DNA of 64,000 nucleotides from Arcuatula senhousia. Taxonomy: Eukaryota; Mollusca; Bivalvia; Mytilida; Mytilidae. Both the position numbers and the translations under genes were made by a program. The notes under the pieces are model-generated. The model did no database searches and was not told the origin of the DNA. It was given only the letters and a program-made list of their open reading frames with translations. Numbering within the stretch: the stretch's first letter is position 1; every line of letters begins with the position of its first letter. Shown here piece after piece: positions 33,981 to 45,729 of the stretch. The DNA lies in NCBI GenBank assembly GCA_963971305.1, contig OZ020307.1:62803702-62867701 (forward strand). The letters are read 5' to 3'.

Positions 33981-35197
33981 ATGGCTACATCACTGCCGAA
34001 TTTTCCAACATTTCCTGTAAATGAAAGTAATGCAGAAGTTATATGGAAAAGTGGATATGTCGTCTAGAGAATTTGTTCATTGGACTAGACATAAAGGACA
34101 AAAAGCGTCAAAGAGCGTTATTACTGCATTATGCCGGAGAGGAAGTGAACGAAATATTTGACACTCTCGCCGATACCGGAGAAGATTTCGAAGCTGCTAA
34201 AACAAAACTGACAGCATATTTTGCTCCAAAAAAAGAACACTTAATTCGAATTTTTTAAATTCCGAAAATCCAAGCAGTCCAAGGATGAAACAGTTGACAG
34301 ATTCTGCACGAGATTACGACAGCTTTCTGTAAACTGTGAATTTGCCACACAAACAAAGAAATTAAGTCTCAAATTATTCAGGGATGTTGTTCGTCAAGAT
34401 TAAGAAGAAAAGCTCTTCGTGAGGACATGACATTAGAAAATTTATTAGCAGATGGACGATCGCTTGAAGTATCGGAACAACAAGCAACAGAAATCGAGAA
34501 AAACGAAGGTGAAATGACTAATGCGATACGAAAACGCAGAAACAATCCGAGATTTCTTCAGAAACAACCAGAAACACCTAAACGTGAAGTTAAGAAGAAG
34601 AAATGTAGAAATTGTGGAGGTGAATACCCTCACAAGAAATTTTGCTGTGCATTTGGAAAGACTTGTAACATTTTTAATAAACGAAACCACTTTGCAAATG
34701 TATGCACATCAAAAACTGTAAAACTACACACAAAACATGGGAGAAGAAGGATTAATAGACTCGAGGATGATGCCCCAGAAAGCAGTTCCGACGAAGAATA
34801 CGTGTGTGGATTACGTGAAATGACCGTAAATAAGATTCAGAGAGGAAAACCGAAAGTCACAGCGAAAATCAACGATTCAGACGTGAAATTTTTAGTGGAC
34901 ACTGGATCTAGTATAAATGTTATCGATGATACATTCAAAAGGATTAAGGGAAAACCGAAACTTTCTCACGCCAATACCAAGGTATTTGTTTATGGTTCAG
35001 ATAAAACGCTGGAATTATTGGGACAATTTCAAGCTACAATTGAGAACGACAGTAGAATAACAACCACACCCGTGTTTGTGGTTCAAGGGGAACATGGCAA
35101 TCTACTGTGTTACGAAACATCTGGGGAATTAAATATTGTGTCTGAAATATCAAATGTGTCAACAAGTCATGTGAAATTATGTAATAAATACAGCTAA
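33981..35197 (+). pseudogene. Gypsy gag, nucleocapsid and protease region
   Basis: ATG at 33981 opens a Gag-like frame. One missing base near 34040 shifts it; a further open piece runs 34043-34258, and an extra T in the run at 34250-34256 breaks it again. The frame from 34427 has two zinc knuckles near 34600-34710; the second lacks a cysteine (CNIF where CNxC is expected). The protease motif VDTGSS lies at about 34895-34912. Gag packages the RNA and the protease cuts the polyprotein. The frame ends in TAA at 35195-35197. Confidence 0.85.
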
Positions 35198-36560
35198 GTA
35201 TTCCATGGTATTGGGAAATTAAAAGATGTGAAGGTTGAAATACATGTAGATAAATAGGTGAAACCAATCGTTCAACCACACACAAGAATTCCATTCCATT
35301 CATGCAAGAAACTCGAACGAGAGTTGGAATGACTAGAATCACTGGATATAATCGAAACCGTAGATGGACCGACTCCGAGGGTTAGTCCAATAGTGATCGC
35401 TCCGAAACCCAAAAGTCCGAATGAGATTCGCTTGTGCGTTGACATGCAAGAACCAAACAAGGCTATATTACGTTCCCGATATATTACGCCTACACTTGAT
35501 GATATGATTTTGGATTTAAATGGTTCGAAAGTGTTTTCAAAACTATATTTAAAAAACGGATATCATCAACTGGAGTAAGAAGAAAACTCTCGAAACAAAA
35601 CAACATTCACAACTCACGTAGGACTAAGACGATTCAAGATGTTAAATTTCGGGGTTTCATCAGCAGCTGAGATATTTCAAAATACTTTAAGTGTAGCTTT
35701 AGAAGGATTAGAGGGCGTCCGGAATATATCCGACGACATTATTGTATATGCTCAGAATCAAAAGGATCACGACGAACGTCTCGAAAAGCTATTTGTGCGC
35801 CTTAAGGAGAAGAATCTTGCACTCAATAGATCGAAATGTGAGTTTAAAAAGAACAAATTGGAATTTTACGGACATATTTTCAGTGCAGACGGAATTTCAG
35901 CAGATCCTAAGAAGATAGCCGCCATTAAAAACACAGCTGTTCCGAAGGATATTGGAGAAGTCAGAAGCTTTCTTGCAATGACAAATTACATTGGTAGGTT
36001 TATCCCGAATTACTATAAAATTACTGAACCGCTTCGCCGACAATTGAAACAAGACGCTGCGTTTGAGTCGACTACCGAGCAACAAGAATCGTTTGATAAG
36101 CTGAAGAACGAGCTTGTAGCTGACCGTGTCATGGCATATTTTGACCCAAAGAAAGAGACAATGCTAATTGTAGATGCAAGTCCAGTTGGGTTAACTGCGC
36201 TTCTCACACAAGAAGGCCTAATCATTGCGTATGCCAGTCGTGCGTTAACAGACGTAGAAACACGTTATTCGCAAACCGGGAAGGAATCACTTGCTATAGT
36301 GTGGAGCATTGAACACTTTCATCTTTATGTTTATGTACAAACATTTACACTAGTTTCAGACCATGAACCACTCCAGACTATTTTCAACAATCCGAAGAAG
36401 AAAATACCTGCTCGAATCGAAAGGTGGAGATTAAGACTTCAGCAATATGATTTCAAAGTACTATATAAACCAGGAAAGTAAATGTCGCAGATTACTTATC
36501 TCGCCATCCAACCGAGAAGAAGTCCGATTACAAACATTCGAAAAAAGCAGAAGAATATGT
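35198..36560 (+). pseudogene. Gypsy RT and RNase H region
   Basis: Same frame as the protease, with in-frame stops at about 35195, 35255, 35327 and 35576. RT motif A reads FSKLYLKNGYHQ (35534-35570): the catalytic aspartate of the usual SKLDL is tyrosine. Motif C is NISDD at 35723-35737, the form normal for this lineage. RNase H has VDASPVG (about 36170), YSQTGKESLA (the catalytic glutamate kept) and SDHEPL. A missing A near 36477 ends the frame before the tether to integrase. RT and RNase H make and process the cDNA. Confidence 0.88.
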
Positions 36561-36719
36561 AAAATTCATTACTGACAATGCTGTACCTAAGGTTATGACC
36601 TTAAGTGAAATTGTTTAAGTACACAAAACGACCCATAGTTGCAGACAGCTATCACTGCCGTCAAAGAGGTCATATGAGAACACAACATTAAATATTTTAT
36701 CTAGATCGCGATATGAACT

Positions 36720-37863
36720 TACCGTAGCACCTGTTAATGATGGTGAAATTTTATTACATGACAATCGAATTGTAATTCCAAAGGATTTACAAATGCGTGT
36801 TATTGAGCTCGCACACGAGGGACACTTTGGAATAGTACGTACAAAACAACTGTTAAGAGAAAAGGTTTATTTCGCTGGAATAGATAAACTTGTTGAAAAA
36901 GTTTGTAAAGCATGTATACCGTGTTAAGCGTCAACACCGAAGACTGTTTTTGAGACTTTGACGATGAGTGAGTTACCATTACAAGTTTGGGAGAATCTAA
37001 GCGTCGATTTTACTGGTCCTTTTACTGTTGGATATTACTTAATGGTCGTAATTGATGAGTGCTCGAGGTTTCCAATAGTTGAACATTTGACTAGTTTAAC
37101 GTCAAAGACAGTTATTCCGATTTAGGATAAAATTTTCAGTACAATGGGTATTCCGGCAGTCCTGAAAAGTGATAACGGACCGCCGTTTGATTCTGAAAAG
37201 TTTCGAAAATTTGCATTAGGATTTAAGCATAGGAAAATAACACCATTATGGCCAAGAGCAAATGCAGAGAGTGAGAGATTCATGAAGACCATAGGAAAAG
37301 CTATTCATGCCGCCAATACAGAACACCGTTGCTGGAAGCAGGAAATTCATATGTTCTTAAGAAACTATAGAGCAACACCTCATGCTACAACGGGAGAATC
37401 TCCTGGACAATTGATGTTTGGTCGAAATTTTAACGTTAAACTACCACAATTCCAAACCGTTAAACCACCCGATAATCGGAAATTGCGCGAAACCGACAAA
37501 ATGAAGAAAGGAAAAATGAAAGAAAATTTTGAAGAAAGACATTACGTGGAACATTCCAATTTCAAAATAGGAAATTGTGTTTTGGTGAAACAAGAAAAGA
37601 AGGACAAACTTACAACACCATTCAATCCAACACCACTGACTGTAAAAACAAAGAAAGGAACTATGATAACGGCAAGTGACGGACAGAAAGAGATAACTAG
37701 AAATTCGTCACATTTTAAGAAGGTAACACCGTTAAGTGACACTGAAATGGATGAGATATTAGACTCACAAAGCAATGGAATTCCTACAAATAGTATAGAA
37801 TCTAGAAGATCAGGCAGGATTCGAAATCTTCCGAAGTATTTGAACGATTATGTTTGTGGTTAA
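36720..37863 (+). pseudogene. Gypsy integrase region
   Basis: The HHCC zinc domain (HEGHFG ... CKACIPC) spans about 36795-36926 and ends in an in-frame TAA. The catalytic core has VDFTG (D at 37005), SDNGPPF (D at 37171) and AESERF (E at 37273). A stop lies at about 37122. Only 33 residues separate the second D and the E where 35 is usual, which suggests a 6-bp deletion near GFKH. A basic C-terminal tail follows. Integrase inserts the cDNA; this copy cannot. Confidence 0.88.
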
Positions 37864-38155
37864 ATATTTGAGCAGTGCGTTACGGGCAAAATAATCCCGA
37901 GCTCAAATTTGTGTGTTTTATTATAAGTTTGAAATATATACGAAAGTGAATTTATGATACAAATTGTATTTGTTGAATTTCTGTTCATTTTTCGAATGAT
38001 AGCTATAACTGAACAATTGATATAAAGGACTTGAATACGCGTTATGTTAGTTTCATATTTTAATTTTCATAGACATTATTTAGATTTATTTCAATTATCT
38101 AACTTAATAATTTTTCATTCAAAATTTTTAAATATCATGAGAAATTTAATCTGTT

Positions 38156-38165
38156 AAGGGAGAGA
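38156..38165 (+). other. Gypsy polypurine tract
   Basis: AAGGGAGAGA lies directly against the 3' LTR, the expected position of the plus-strand primer. Confidence 0.85.
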
Positions 38166-38325
38166 TGTAATATCGCTAATCAGTTTCATTCATACTTTAA
38201 ATCAAAGGTTAAACATGTGTTCTGTTGATAGATGTTATTATGACAATAGGCGCGTCTGGTCTACCTGTTAAATATTTAATAGTTGTATTGAAAACAGAGT
38301 TTTTAATGAATAAAATGATTTTACA
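38166..38325 (+). repeat. 3' LTR
   Basis: 160 bp, TG...CA, followed by AATAG. Shorter than the 5' LTR by internal deletion, and with several substitutions, so the insertion is not recent. Confidence 0.92.
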
Positions 38326-38330
38326 AATAG

Positions 38331-38418
38331 AGGGACAGTTGGGCCAAAAAACTTATTAGTTCAATTCCACCAGATTTTTTTAATGCACATGTCCTTAGCA
38401 AAAAATCTTTATCAAATA
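38331..38418 (+). repeat. GGGGACAGTTGGG repeat
   Basis: A ~90-bp module (GGGACAGTTGGGCC to CTTTATCAAA) also at 43.04, 44.75, 53.51, 54.62 and 58.07 kb. It forms part of the blocks between PLE-3 copies. Confidence 0.75.
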
Positions 38419-39465
38419 AAGGTTACAACCAAATTACCAAATTTGGTGATCAATCTTATAAATAGCAGAACAAAAGACAAAACAAGGCCAAGACATACCT
38501 GAGAGATTGAAGATTACAATGGTCCTGACTTGGTATAGGCATTTCAAAAGAAATGTTGGGTTGAACAAAGTTTTACATGTTTTAAGGCGTCAAACCTCCA
38601 TCTTTTATTGCGATCTAAAGGTCCACTTATAGACAAATATGGGATTTTGATCTCTCAGATGAGTGCAAATGTTGGTTTGTCATAGGGTGTTGTTTTGTCT
38701 TCCTTTACCAGATTTGACACGCTGAATGCACTATTGGCAACGCGACGGGTGTGCTATAGCAAGCAGGAACTGCTTACTCTTCCGGAGCACCTTAGTTCAC
38801 TCTTGTTTCGACTGGAGTTCGCGTTGTTGATTGATATTCAGTTATTTTGTGTTTCCATGTTTTACATGTTGTCTGTTTTTGTCCCGTTCCTGTTGGTGTT
38901 TACTGGTTTTGTCTCTGCCCTTTCGGACTTTTGATATTCGGATATCCCATTGGTACCTCTGCTTCTTCCAGTAACAAAAAACACAACATAGTTGTGAGAC
39001 ACCATTGAGATAAAGGGGTGATCATCTCAGTACAACAAACTGTCACAAACTAATTGAAACAATCACAAATCATTTCATCTGACATAATTTGAATTTTGCT
39101 ACCAGTGGCTGATATCGAAAAAAAACTTTTTATGAGACCAGATGAGACGTATTTTCTCATAACCTTGGTAAAAAAAACCCAGCTACCATGGAGAAAACGG
39201 TGTCGGGTAAAGAGTCTGAAAAACTAGTACAAGCCCTGGCATATAGAATAATTGGGAAATATACAACCAATATACTGGAGAGATTGGTATGTTACTTTCC
39301 AGATTAGGAAAAATTGATTATTTGAAAATAAAAATCGTCTCCTTTGTCGTATATTTTTGTATGGAGATGACCACCGAGTCAAATTTGAGATGCAAATCCA
39401 AGAAGGACGTAGAAGCAAGTAGATTCGGTGGTTTCTTTAATCTCTAATTCTGGAGCTAATGTTTG
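38419..39465 (-). pseudogene. PLE-2 3' end copy, split by a PLE-1 tail
   Basis: 38419-38630 matches the 3' untranslated end of the 47.5 kb PLE-2, and 38977-39465 the adjoining tail and C-terminal coding part (to about residue 610). Landmarks shared are CAATGGTCCTGACTTGG, ACACAACATAGTTGTGAG and CCAGTGGCTGATA. The frame carries stops and shifts. The catalytic region is missing, consistent with 5' truncation. Confidence 0.75.
38632..38976 (+). mobile_element. PLE-1 3' tail inserted in PLE-2
   Basis: About 345 bp, the reverse complement of 18186-18560 with high similarity (GTTTGTCATAGGGTGTTG, GCAGGAACTGCTTACTC, GCCCTTTCGGACTTTTG). It interrupts the PLE-2 tail. Only the tail is present, so it is a strongly 5'-truncated copy. 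Confidence 0.75.
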
Positions 39466-39469
39466 AATT

Positions 39470-39770
39470 CGTCGAATTCATCGACACTTAAGGATTGGGC
39501 CTGAATAATATGTAGTTTATTTTCAATCCAGGGCCAATTAATATTGCAAGCAGCAAAATGCGATTGCTGGTCACATTGAGTGCTGCTTGCTGTTTTCTGT
39601 TGTGGATTAAAAAAGAAATATCGTTAATATTGTAGTTTATATCGCGTAATCTTTTTCAACATCAAAGTATCTTCTTCTGTAAGTTTTATATAACAATTTT
39701 TAGACATTTACTTAAGTTAGCGAACTAAAACCAGCCTATATTTTTGTGCATTAGATATTTAAGCAAATCA
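39470..39770 (+). repeat. W repeat
   Basis: Module with GGATTGGGCCTGAATAATAT, GGTCACATTGAG and CTGCTTGCTGTTTTC, ending ACCAGCCTATATTTTTGTGC. Also at 43.67, 45.74, 53.65, 54.77 and 58.2 kb, and inverted at 1.97 kb. Confidence 0.75.
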
Positions 39771-39899
39771 TGCAAATTGGGTATCCCTTTACCTTCTAAA
39801 ATATCCGCTTCATAGAATTCCGCAATCATTAAATCTAATGACAGAGAAAAAACCCCATTAAAATTAACTATATTTCTTGTTATTCGAACTGTTGCACAA

Positions 39900-40531
39900 A
39901 CATTTTCAGTAACATGTCATTAAAAAGTGATCTACCGAGGCGTTTCATAGAATTCTACTTGCACAAATATTCTTCATCTGTAACGGAAAATATTCCGCCT
40001 TATTTCATAGATAAAAGTATTCCTATCATCTTATATACTTAAAGTTCCACAATTGTACACAGGTTCCTTAATAACAAACAAATGTTGCGCGATTTGATTA
40101 TAGGGTAGTTCAGAATTTCAATTAGTCGTAGGAGAAATTGGAATTCCAATTTTCCTAACGAAGATTACACATCTCCCTGGATTCCAATTTGCCCTGTGAC
40201 ATATACAGTTAATACACCATACAGGGTATCAAAATACCCATTATTATATGTCAAAGAAACCTACAGAAGCATCAGGTACAACACGACATCCGTACAGTAA
40301 CCAAGCGATGCTAGTACGTTTTATAAACGACATAAGACTGCTGAACGCAAAATTTACAACTAACACAGCATATTTCATGAAAAACGTCACCTCGAACTAT
40401 CAATGAGATTGACAGAAACTTTTATACGAATGAAAACTACTGGATATCAGAGGGAGGGTAAAATACTAGTGTGTGATCATGCTGAACCATTTATCAACGC
40501 ACCGGGGCATGTTGGGCGGTCAAATTAAATG
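39900..40531 (+). pseudogene. PLE-3 N-terminal piece and adjoining unknown frame (copy beta)
   Basis: About 39965-40107 encodes NIPPYFIDKSIPI, then a TIVH..LNNKQMLRDL-like stretch, matching residues 127-162 of PLE-2 (QIPQYFKNQSTPIVSYRYT, ALQDL). After a TAG at 40106 the same frame stays largely open to about 40531, with two more stops (about 40300 and 40368). It encodes WNSNFPNEDYTSPWIP and DHAEPFINAPGHVGR, which I do not recognise. A decayed version lies at 46200-46590. Confidence 0.55.
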
Positions 40532-42130
40532 GCTGGGGACCGGGGTAATGCAGATTGTGTACACCATCACTACTAGTTAAAACACGAAACCATATTTTCG
40601 AGGATACGAGTAGATGGTTTCTAAATAATTCAATGGTGTCAAAAAAGCCATAATTACTTCACTTAGTCTGAAATAAAATAAAGAGTTAAAGTGTGTACCA
40701 ACTACATCGTCAAAGTATCTGTAGCATGACTTGTTTTACAGCAGAAAACAGCTGAACTCAAAAGTCATAAAATCATGGCTTCTTGCAGCATGAATAGTTT
40801 TTTAACAGCACACATTCATTGATGCATTCAACTTTTTAAAGATCTTCAAAATAATTACATATAACACAAACAAAAATTACAGAGCAAACGACAGGAAAAA
40901 TATAGGGATAGTAAGAAAATGACTTGTTTTATGAGGTAAGTCATTTTTAACTTTCATAACATAGAGAAGGTTCTATAATAAACTACATATTAAGTATAAA
41001 ATACAACCATCATGACATTATATTTTTTAAGGACAATACACGTTATTCTACATATAAAAGTATCTACAACAGAAACAGTGACGTAAAAATGCGTGACATT
41101 TGTTCATCTGTCATTCTCTTGTATTTTTCCCGGTCTTTTTCAACCAATTTTATATTATTTAATTTTCTTAATTATTTTATTTCATTTTATAAGTTTGCAC
41201 CATATTGTTCTTGGAATTTGAAATTAAGTTCAAAAGAAGATTTTTTTAGGATGTGATGCCCCCTTTGACATCGTTTATATGGAAAAGCAACAATTCGGTA
41301 CCATTACCCGTACTTGTCCAACTTGATTGAATAACATTCCAACAACCTAGCATTTCATTTTTACACACTTTGAATTATTATCAAGTTTTGAGGTGAAAAA
41401 TCCAATTTTTGAAAAAAAAATTATGTTCAGTTTTGGCAATAAAGTTAAGAATGAGAATATTAAAACTGTTAAAATATGAAATGGTTTATACGTAAATAGT
41501 TGATTAAAACATTGTGTAAGCTAAATAAAAAAGAATAATTGGCTACATTACAATTTGGCAGAATTGAGCATGAACAGCTTTTCTATGGCAAGCAAGTATT
41601 AGTCCTAATCGTGGAAATGTCGGTACGGGATCGTGAATTCATGTTTCAGTTTAACAATATCTGTTAAAATTTATATTTTATCTTTCAATAACCAATCCAA
41701 ATAAAACAGATATGTCAAACAAAATTGGTGATCATTTAACCGAAGAACTTGAAAGTTATTTTGATCGAGACTGAACTTGTCCGAATGTTGTGAAGGCATG
41801 TACAATGTGTAGTAAAAAGGAAGATACATTTAACAAAAGTTCTATATATATACAGCTTTTCCATATTTCAATACCTTCAAGTATTTTTATTTGCAATGTA
41901 CAAAAATAAATGACAAGCACAAATAAATTGCGTTGCTAGTAGATACTTGCCCTACTAATATTTAAAAAATTCCTCCATGTTTTAAAACACAAAATATGAT
42001 ATTTCTAGAAGCATTATTATAAATGTTCTCGCCGCACTTGTAACTCATTTTGAATTGTGTTTTCGGACGAAGAAAAATCAAAATCAGCATTAGGCAAATT
42101 TTTCGCGGGAACTTGCCATAGAGCTCTCCG
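40532..42130 (+). repeat. Non-coding interior X of PLE-3 copy beta
   Basis: Collinear with 46590-47512 plus 49985-50640, and partly with 61340-62010. Where copies delta and epsilon carry RT motifs, this copy has only AT-rich DNA without open frames. Bases 41441-41460 form the empty counterpart of the PLE-2 insertion site. Confidence 0.65.
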
Positions 42131-42139
42131 CTCTCGCAA

Positions 42140-42640
42140 GAACTTTGTACCCGCTACGAGCTGTGTTCGCTATCAATGGAAACATATACACTCAAATATA
42201 TGACAATCGGGATGACTTTTCAATTGCTTTTGTAAATTTTCCTTTTCTTGAGGTAGATATACAACTTGCTCCGTCTTATGGAGACTATATTTCACAGTTG
42301 GTAAGATGTGCTCGATTCTGCAGTGGTGTGTCTTATTTTAATAAAAATAACACGATTTATTACAGAAAAATATACCATAAACAAGAATATCGTTTCTATA
42401 AATTAGTTAAATCATTTTAATGAGTTTATCATATGTACATGTATCTATACTTTATTGAAAAATTAAAATGTACACCTCGATTTTTTTAATTACAAAGGGA
42501 ATATCCCATCCCGATTTCTACGGTAATGGTGTTTATAAAACAAATAAATTCAAAACTATCCTGTTGGAATGGAAAAAAACTGGCTTCAAACTGTATTAAA
42601 TAAAGGTTATGAAATGATCATTTTAGTGAAATCTTTGAAT
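42140..42640 (+). pseudogene. PLE-3 C-terminal piece (copy beta)
   Basis: Encodes IYTQIYDNRDDFSI, FVNFPFLEVDIQLAPSYG and DYISQLVRCARFC, the conserved C-terminal part of PLE RTs. A frameshifted ISHPDFYGNGVY-like end follows near 42500-42540. No RT catalytic motif precedes it in this copy. Confidence 0.75.
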
Positions 42641-43040
42641 TTAGCCCTTTTTAGAAGACTAGTGATATTTTTATCCTTTCTTAAAAATGTTAATTGACTA
42701 ATGTCATTTTTGAGCATTACAGCGGCGATCAAGTTTGTCAGTCTTGTGTGATGATAAATCACCAAAATCATTAGTTGTTTGACCTGCTAAGTCGGATTTA
42801 AAATCGACACATTTGATTAGTGTTCACCAGTCGATAAATATTTCTTAGCTAGCTGTCAGTAACTTCGAGTGTTCTCGAAAGAGTATCGTTACGTCCCGTT
42901 ATTTTCTTGTTTACCTTCTCTTTTGTTGAATTGAACCTCTATCGATTTTGATTTTTTATGTGTGTTAGTTTGTGCTTTGTTAATGACTGGCTTTCAGTAA
43001 CCAAACCAAATTCACTGTTTTAAACCCTTTTTGGTATTTT
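42641..43040 (+). repeat. PLE-3 3' tail (copy beta)
   Basis: Same tail as 32581-33030 and 51200-51600. Confidence 0.65.
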
Positions 43041-43161
43041 GTGAATCAATAGCGGACACTTAGGCAAAAAAACTCATTTAACCCCGCCACATTTCTAATG
43101 CGGCTGTCCTAAGCAAGGAATCTTTATCAAAGCTGATGTTTGTATTCGTCGAATTTATGTA

Positions 43162-43647
43162 TACTCTTCAAAAAAAGTTACGCATAGATAAAAATTTCCC
43201 CGTAGGCTTAATGCAAATCGAATCAATTTTAAAGCATTATTGCCGAGCTGTTCTTCAACCGATTTTCACGAAATAAAATTCAGTAAAAAGAAAACAAAAT
43301 AGAGATTGTTTGTTTAATTTTGAGTAAAATCGTAACATCGCTGCTTTTTAAGATATTGCAAGTTGAACTCAAGTGTACATTTTACGATTCAATTTCCCGT
43401 TTAAATCAATGCAAAATTTTCCGTGAAAAACATTAGTCGTGTTCTACTCACAATGTCTTAAAAACCATTGAAGTTAAGATTTTGGTCTAAATTAATCAAA
43501 CAATCTTCATTTTGTTTTCTTTTTACTGGATTTTATTTCGTGAAAATCGGTTGCAGAACAGCTCGGCAATAATGTTTTAAAATTGTTTCGATTTACATTA
43601 AACCTACGGGGAATTTTCTATCTATGCGTAACTTTTTTTGCAGAGTA
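43162..43647. mobile_element. Mariner-like MITE with long terminal inverted repeats
   Basis: 486 bp flanked by TA (43160-43161, 43648-43649). Ends are TACTCTTCAAAAAAAG and, reversed, TACTCTGCAAAAAAAG. The inverted arms continue with few mismatches for about 150 bp each, through CCCCGTAGG, GCCGAGCTGTTCT and ACCGATTTTCACG. A TA target and these arms suggest a Tc1/mariner-mobilised MITE. No coding capacity. Confidence 0.85.
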
Positions 43648-43669
43648 TAATTTGTTTTTGACAAGAAGA

Positions 43670-43960
43670 TGGTCTCTCATTGACACTTTAGGATTGGGCT
43701 TGAATCATATGAAGTTTTATTTCAATCCAGCGCAAATTTCAAAACTGCGTGAAGCAACCACTGGTCACATTGAAGGCTGCTTGTTGTTTTCATTTGTAGA
43801 TTTTAGAAAAAAAATATCGTAAATATTGTAGGTTATGTCGCGTACACTTATTTATCATCCCATTATCAACTACTGTAAGCTTAACATAACTTCTATTTTG
43901 AAATTTACCCTACTAACTTTAGTGAACTAAAACCAGCCTATATTTTTGTGCATTTGACAT
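43670..43960 (+). repeat. W repeat
   Basis: Second plus-strand copy: TTTAGGATTGGGCTTGAATC to ACCAGCCTATATTTTTGTGC. Confidence 0.75.
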
Positions 43961-43964
43961 TGAA

Positions 43965-44660
43965 GCATAATTGTGTCCGCATCTGTTGAACTTGACCTTG
44001 ATTTTCCGGTTGAATAACTTTGACAATTTTCAATACATATGATAGCAATGTTAAGGTTTTTATGAACACCCCCATATCTCAAGTTATCTATATGTCTTAA
44101 GTTGAAGAAACCTGGTATGCGTATGCCCCAGTAGCAGCTTAGCACAGTTGCAACCCAATCTTTTGATCTGGCCTTGATTTTCCAGTTGAGTGACTTTGGC
44201 AATTTTCAATACATATAATAGCCATGTTAAAATATTATGAGCATCAATATCTCAAGAACTGTAAGTCCTAGATTGATGAAACTAAGTATACATACATTGT
44301 ATATCCCAGAAAACCTAACGCAGTTGCATCCCCATCTTTTGACTTTGATCTTGATTTTCCGGTTGAATGACTTTGACAATTTCCAATACATGTAATAAAC
44401 ATGTTAAAAGTTTTACGAGCACATCTCTATCTCAAGAACTGTAAATTCTAGGTTGTTGAAACTTGGTATGCATATGTGTTAGTGGTAGCCTAGCACAGTT
44501 GTCTCCCCACTTTTGATCTTAATTTTCCGGTTTAGTGACTTTGACAATTTTCAAATGTACATATGATAGCAATGCAACCTCCATATCTCAAGAACTAAAA
44601 GTCTAGATTGATGAAACTTGGTACGCGTAGTCCCAATAGTAGCTATGAGTGTGATTGAGG
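43965..44660 (+). repeat. R satellite, four ~177-bp units
   Basis: CTTGATTTTCCGGTTGA or close variants occur at about 43992, 44170, 44347 and 44515, giving spacings near 178, 177 and 168. Each unit also has TGACTTTGACAATTTTCAA, CATATCTCAAGAACT and TTGATGAAACTTGG. The minus-strand frame across it follows the repeat and is not a gene. Confidence 0.85.
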
Positions 44661-44754
44661 AATAACAATGTATTCCGATGCCGATGGTACAGACAGCCAA
44701 GACGTACTTTAATGTTAACTCTTGTTATACCAGTTTTGGTATTTTATCTATCAA

Positions 44755-45725
44755 TAGGGGGACATTTGGAAAAAAGTTTAACCCCGCCAGATTTTTTAAT
44801 GTGCCTGTCCTAAGCCAGGAATTTTTATCGAAGCTGATGTTTGTATCCGTCGAATTCATATCATTTGGTTTGTTTTGTAAATCACAGTGATGTTAATGAC
44901 GTTAGTTCCGCCAAAAGTTAAAAAAAGTTTCCAAGAGTTGTCCCCCTTATATCAACGAATACTCGGAAAAATAAAATGCCTGTACCATATAGATTTGATA
45001 AAATATTTGTAGTTTTATTGTCTTATGTAGTCTGACATAATTATTTACAGTTATCCAAACCATTATATTTTATTAATATTACTCAATAGTTCGAAAAACC
45101 CGAATAGAAGAATTTTCTATTGGAAATTAAGTCCCGCCCCTTTTACCTTATTTGGCAAATCAGACGAAATTTGATACCTCATTTTTTAAATCGGATTTAG
45201 CACCCCGAAGATCGACATCGATTGTTTTAGAATTTCACCACATGATAGATCGTAAAATATAGAATTTGAGAATTGCTGCTCATTCTTTTGTATTTTTTAA
45301 AATCATAACCAAAAATTGATATCAAGATGAAAAACGCAGTTTTTCTCATTCTGATTTACCCTTTTTGTCCAAAAATTAAAATTATTCTTAACATTATTAA
45401 CAATGAGCACCTAAATCCAAATAAATTGATAAAAAACGAACCCAAATAAATGATTTTTAATCAATTCGATGGTGCTTATCGGGGTGCTAAACTTCTGTTT
45501 CCAAATCCGAGAAAAGTCATGTTGTAGACAAAATGGTTGCCATGGATACTTATTTATGGTACTATATGAGCAGTATATGAACGCATTTACATATTTTCTA
45601 AATACATATCAAATTCCTGTTCATTTCGATATAAAATAACTTTATTATTGATTTTTATTTTTTTATGTTTGAAAGGGTCGGGGAAACGGGCAATATCCGG
45701 AAAAGTGCATTAACCAACCTGCGAT
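44755..45725. other. GGGGACA repeat then unique non-coding DNA
   Basis: 44747-44870 is the module seen at 38331. About 44890-45725 is AT-rich DNA without a recognised gene or repeat. Confidence 0.5.
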
Positions 45726-45729
45726 GAGA

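Larger units (their letters stand above)
33701..38325 (+). mobile_element. Gypsy LTR retrotransposon, decayed
   Basis: A 4625-bp element bounded by LTRs that start TGTAATATCGC and end ATTTTACA, with a 5-bp target duplication AATAG. Internal order is gag, zinc knuckles, protease, RT, RNase H, integrase, as in Gypsy. Motifs resemble the K02A2.6/Mag-like lineage, including NISDD at the RT catalytic site. No envelope-like frame follows the integrase. Numerous stops and frameshifts make it non-functional. Confidence 0.95.
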
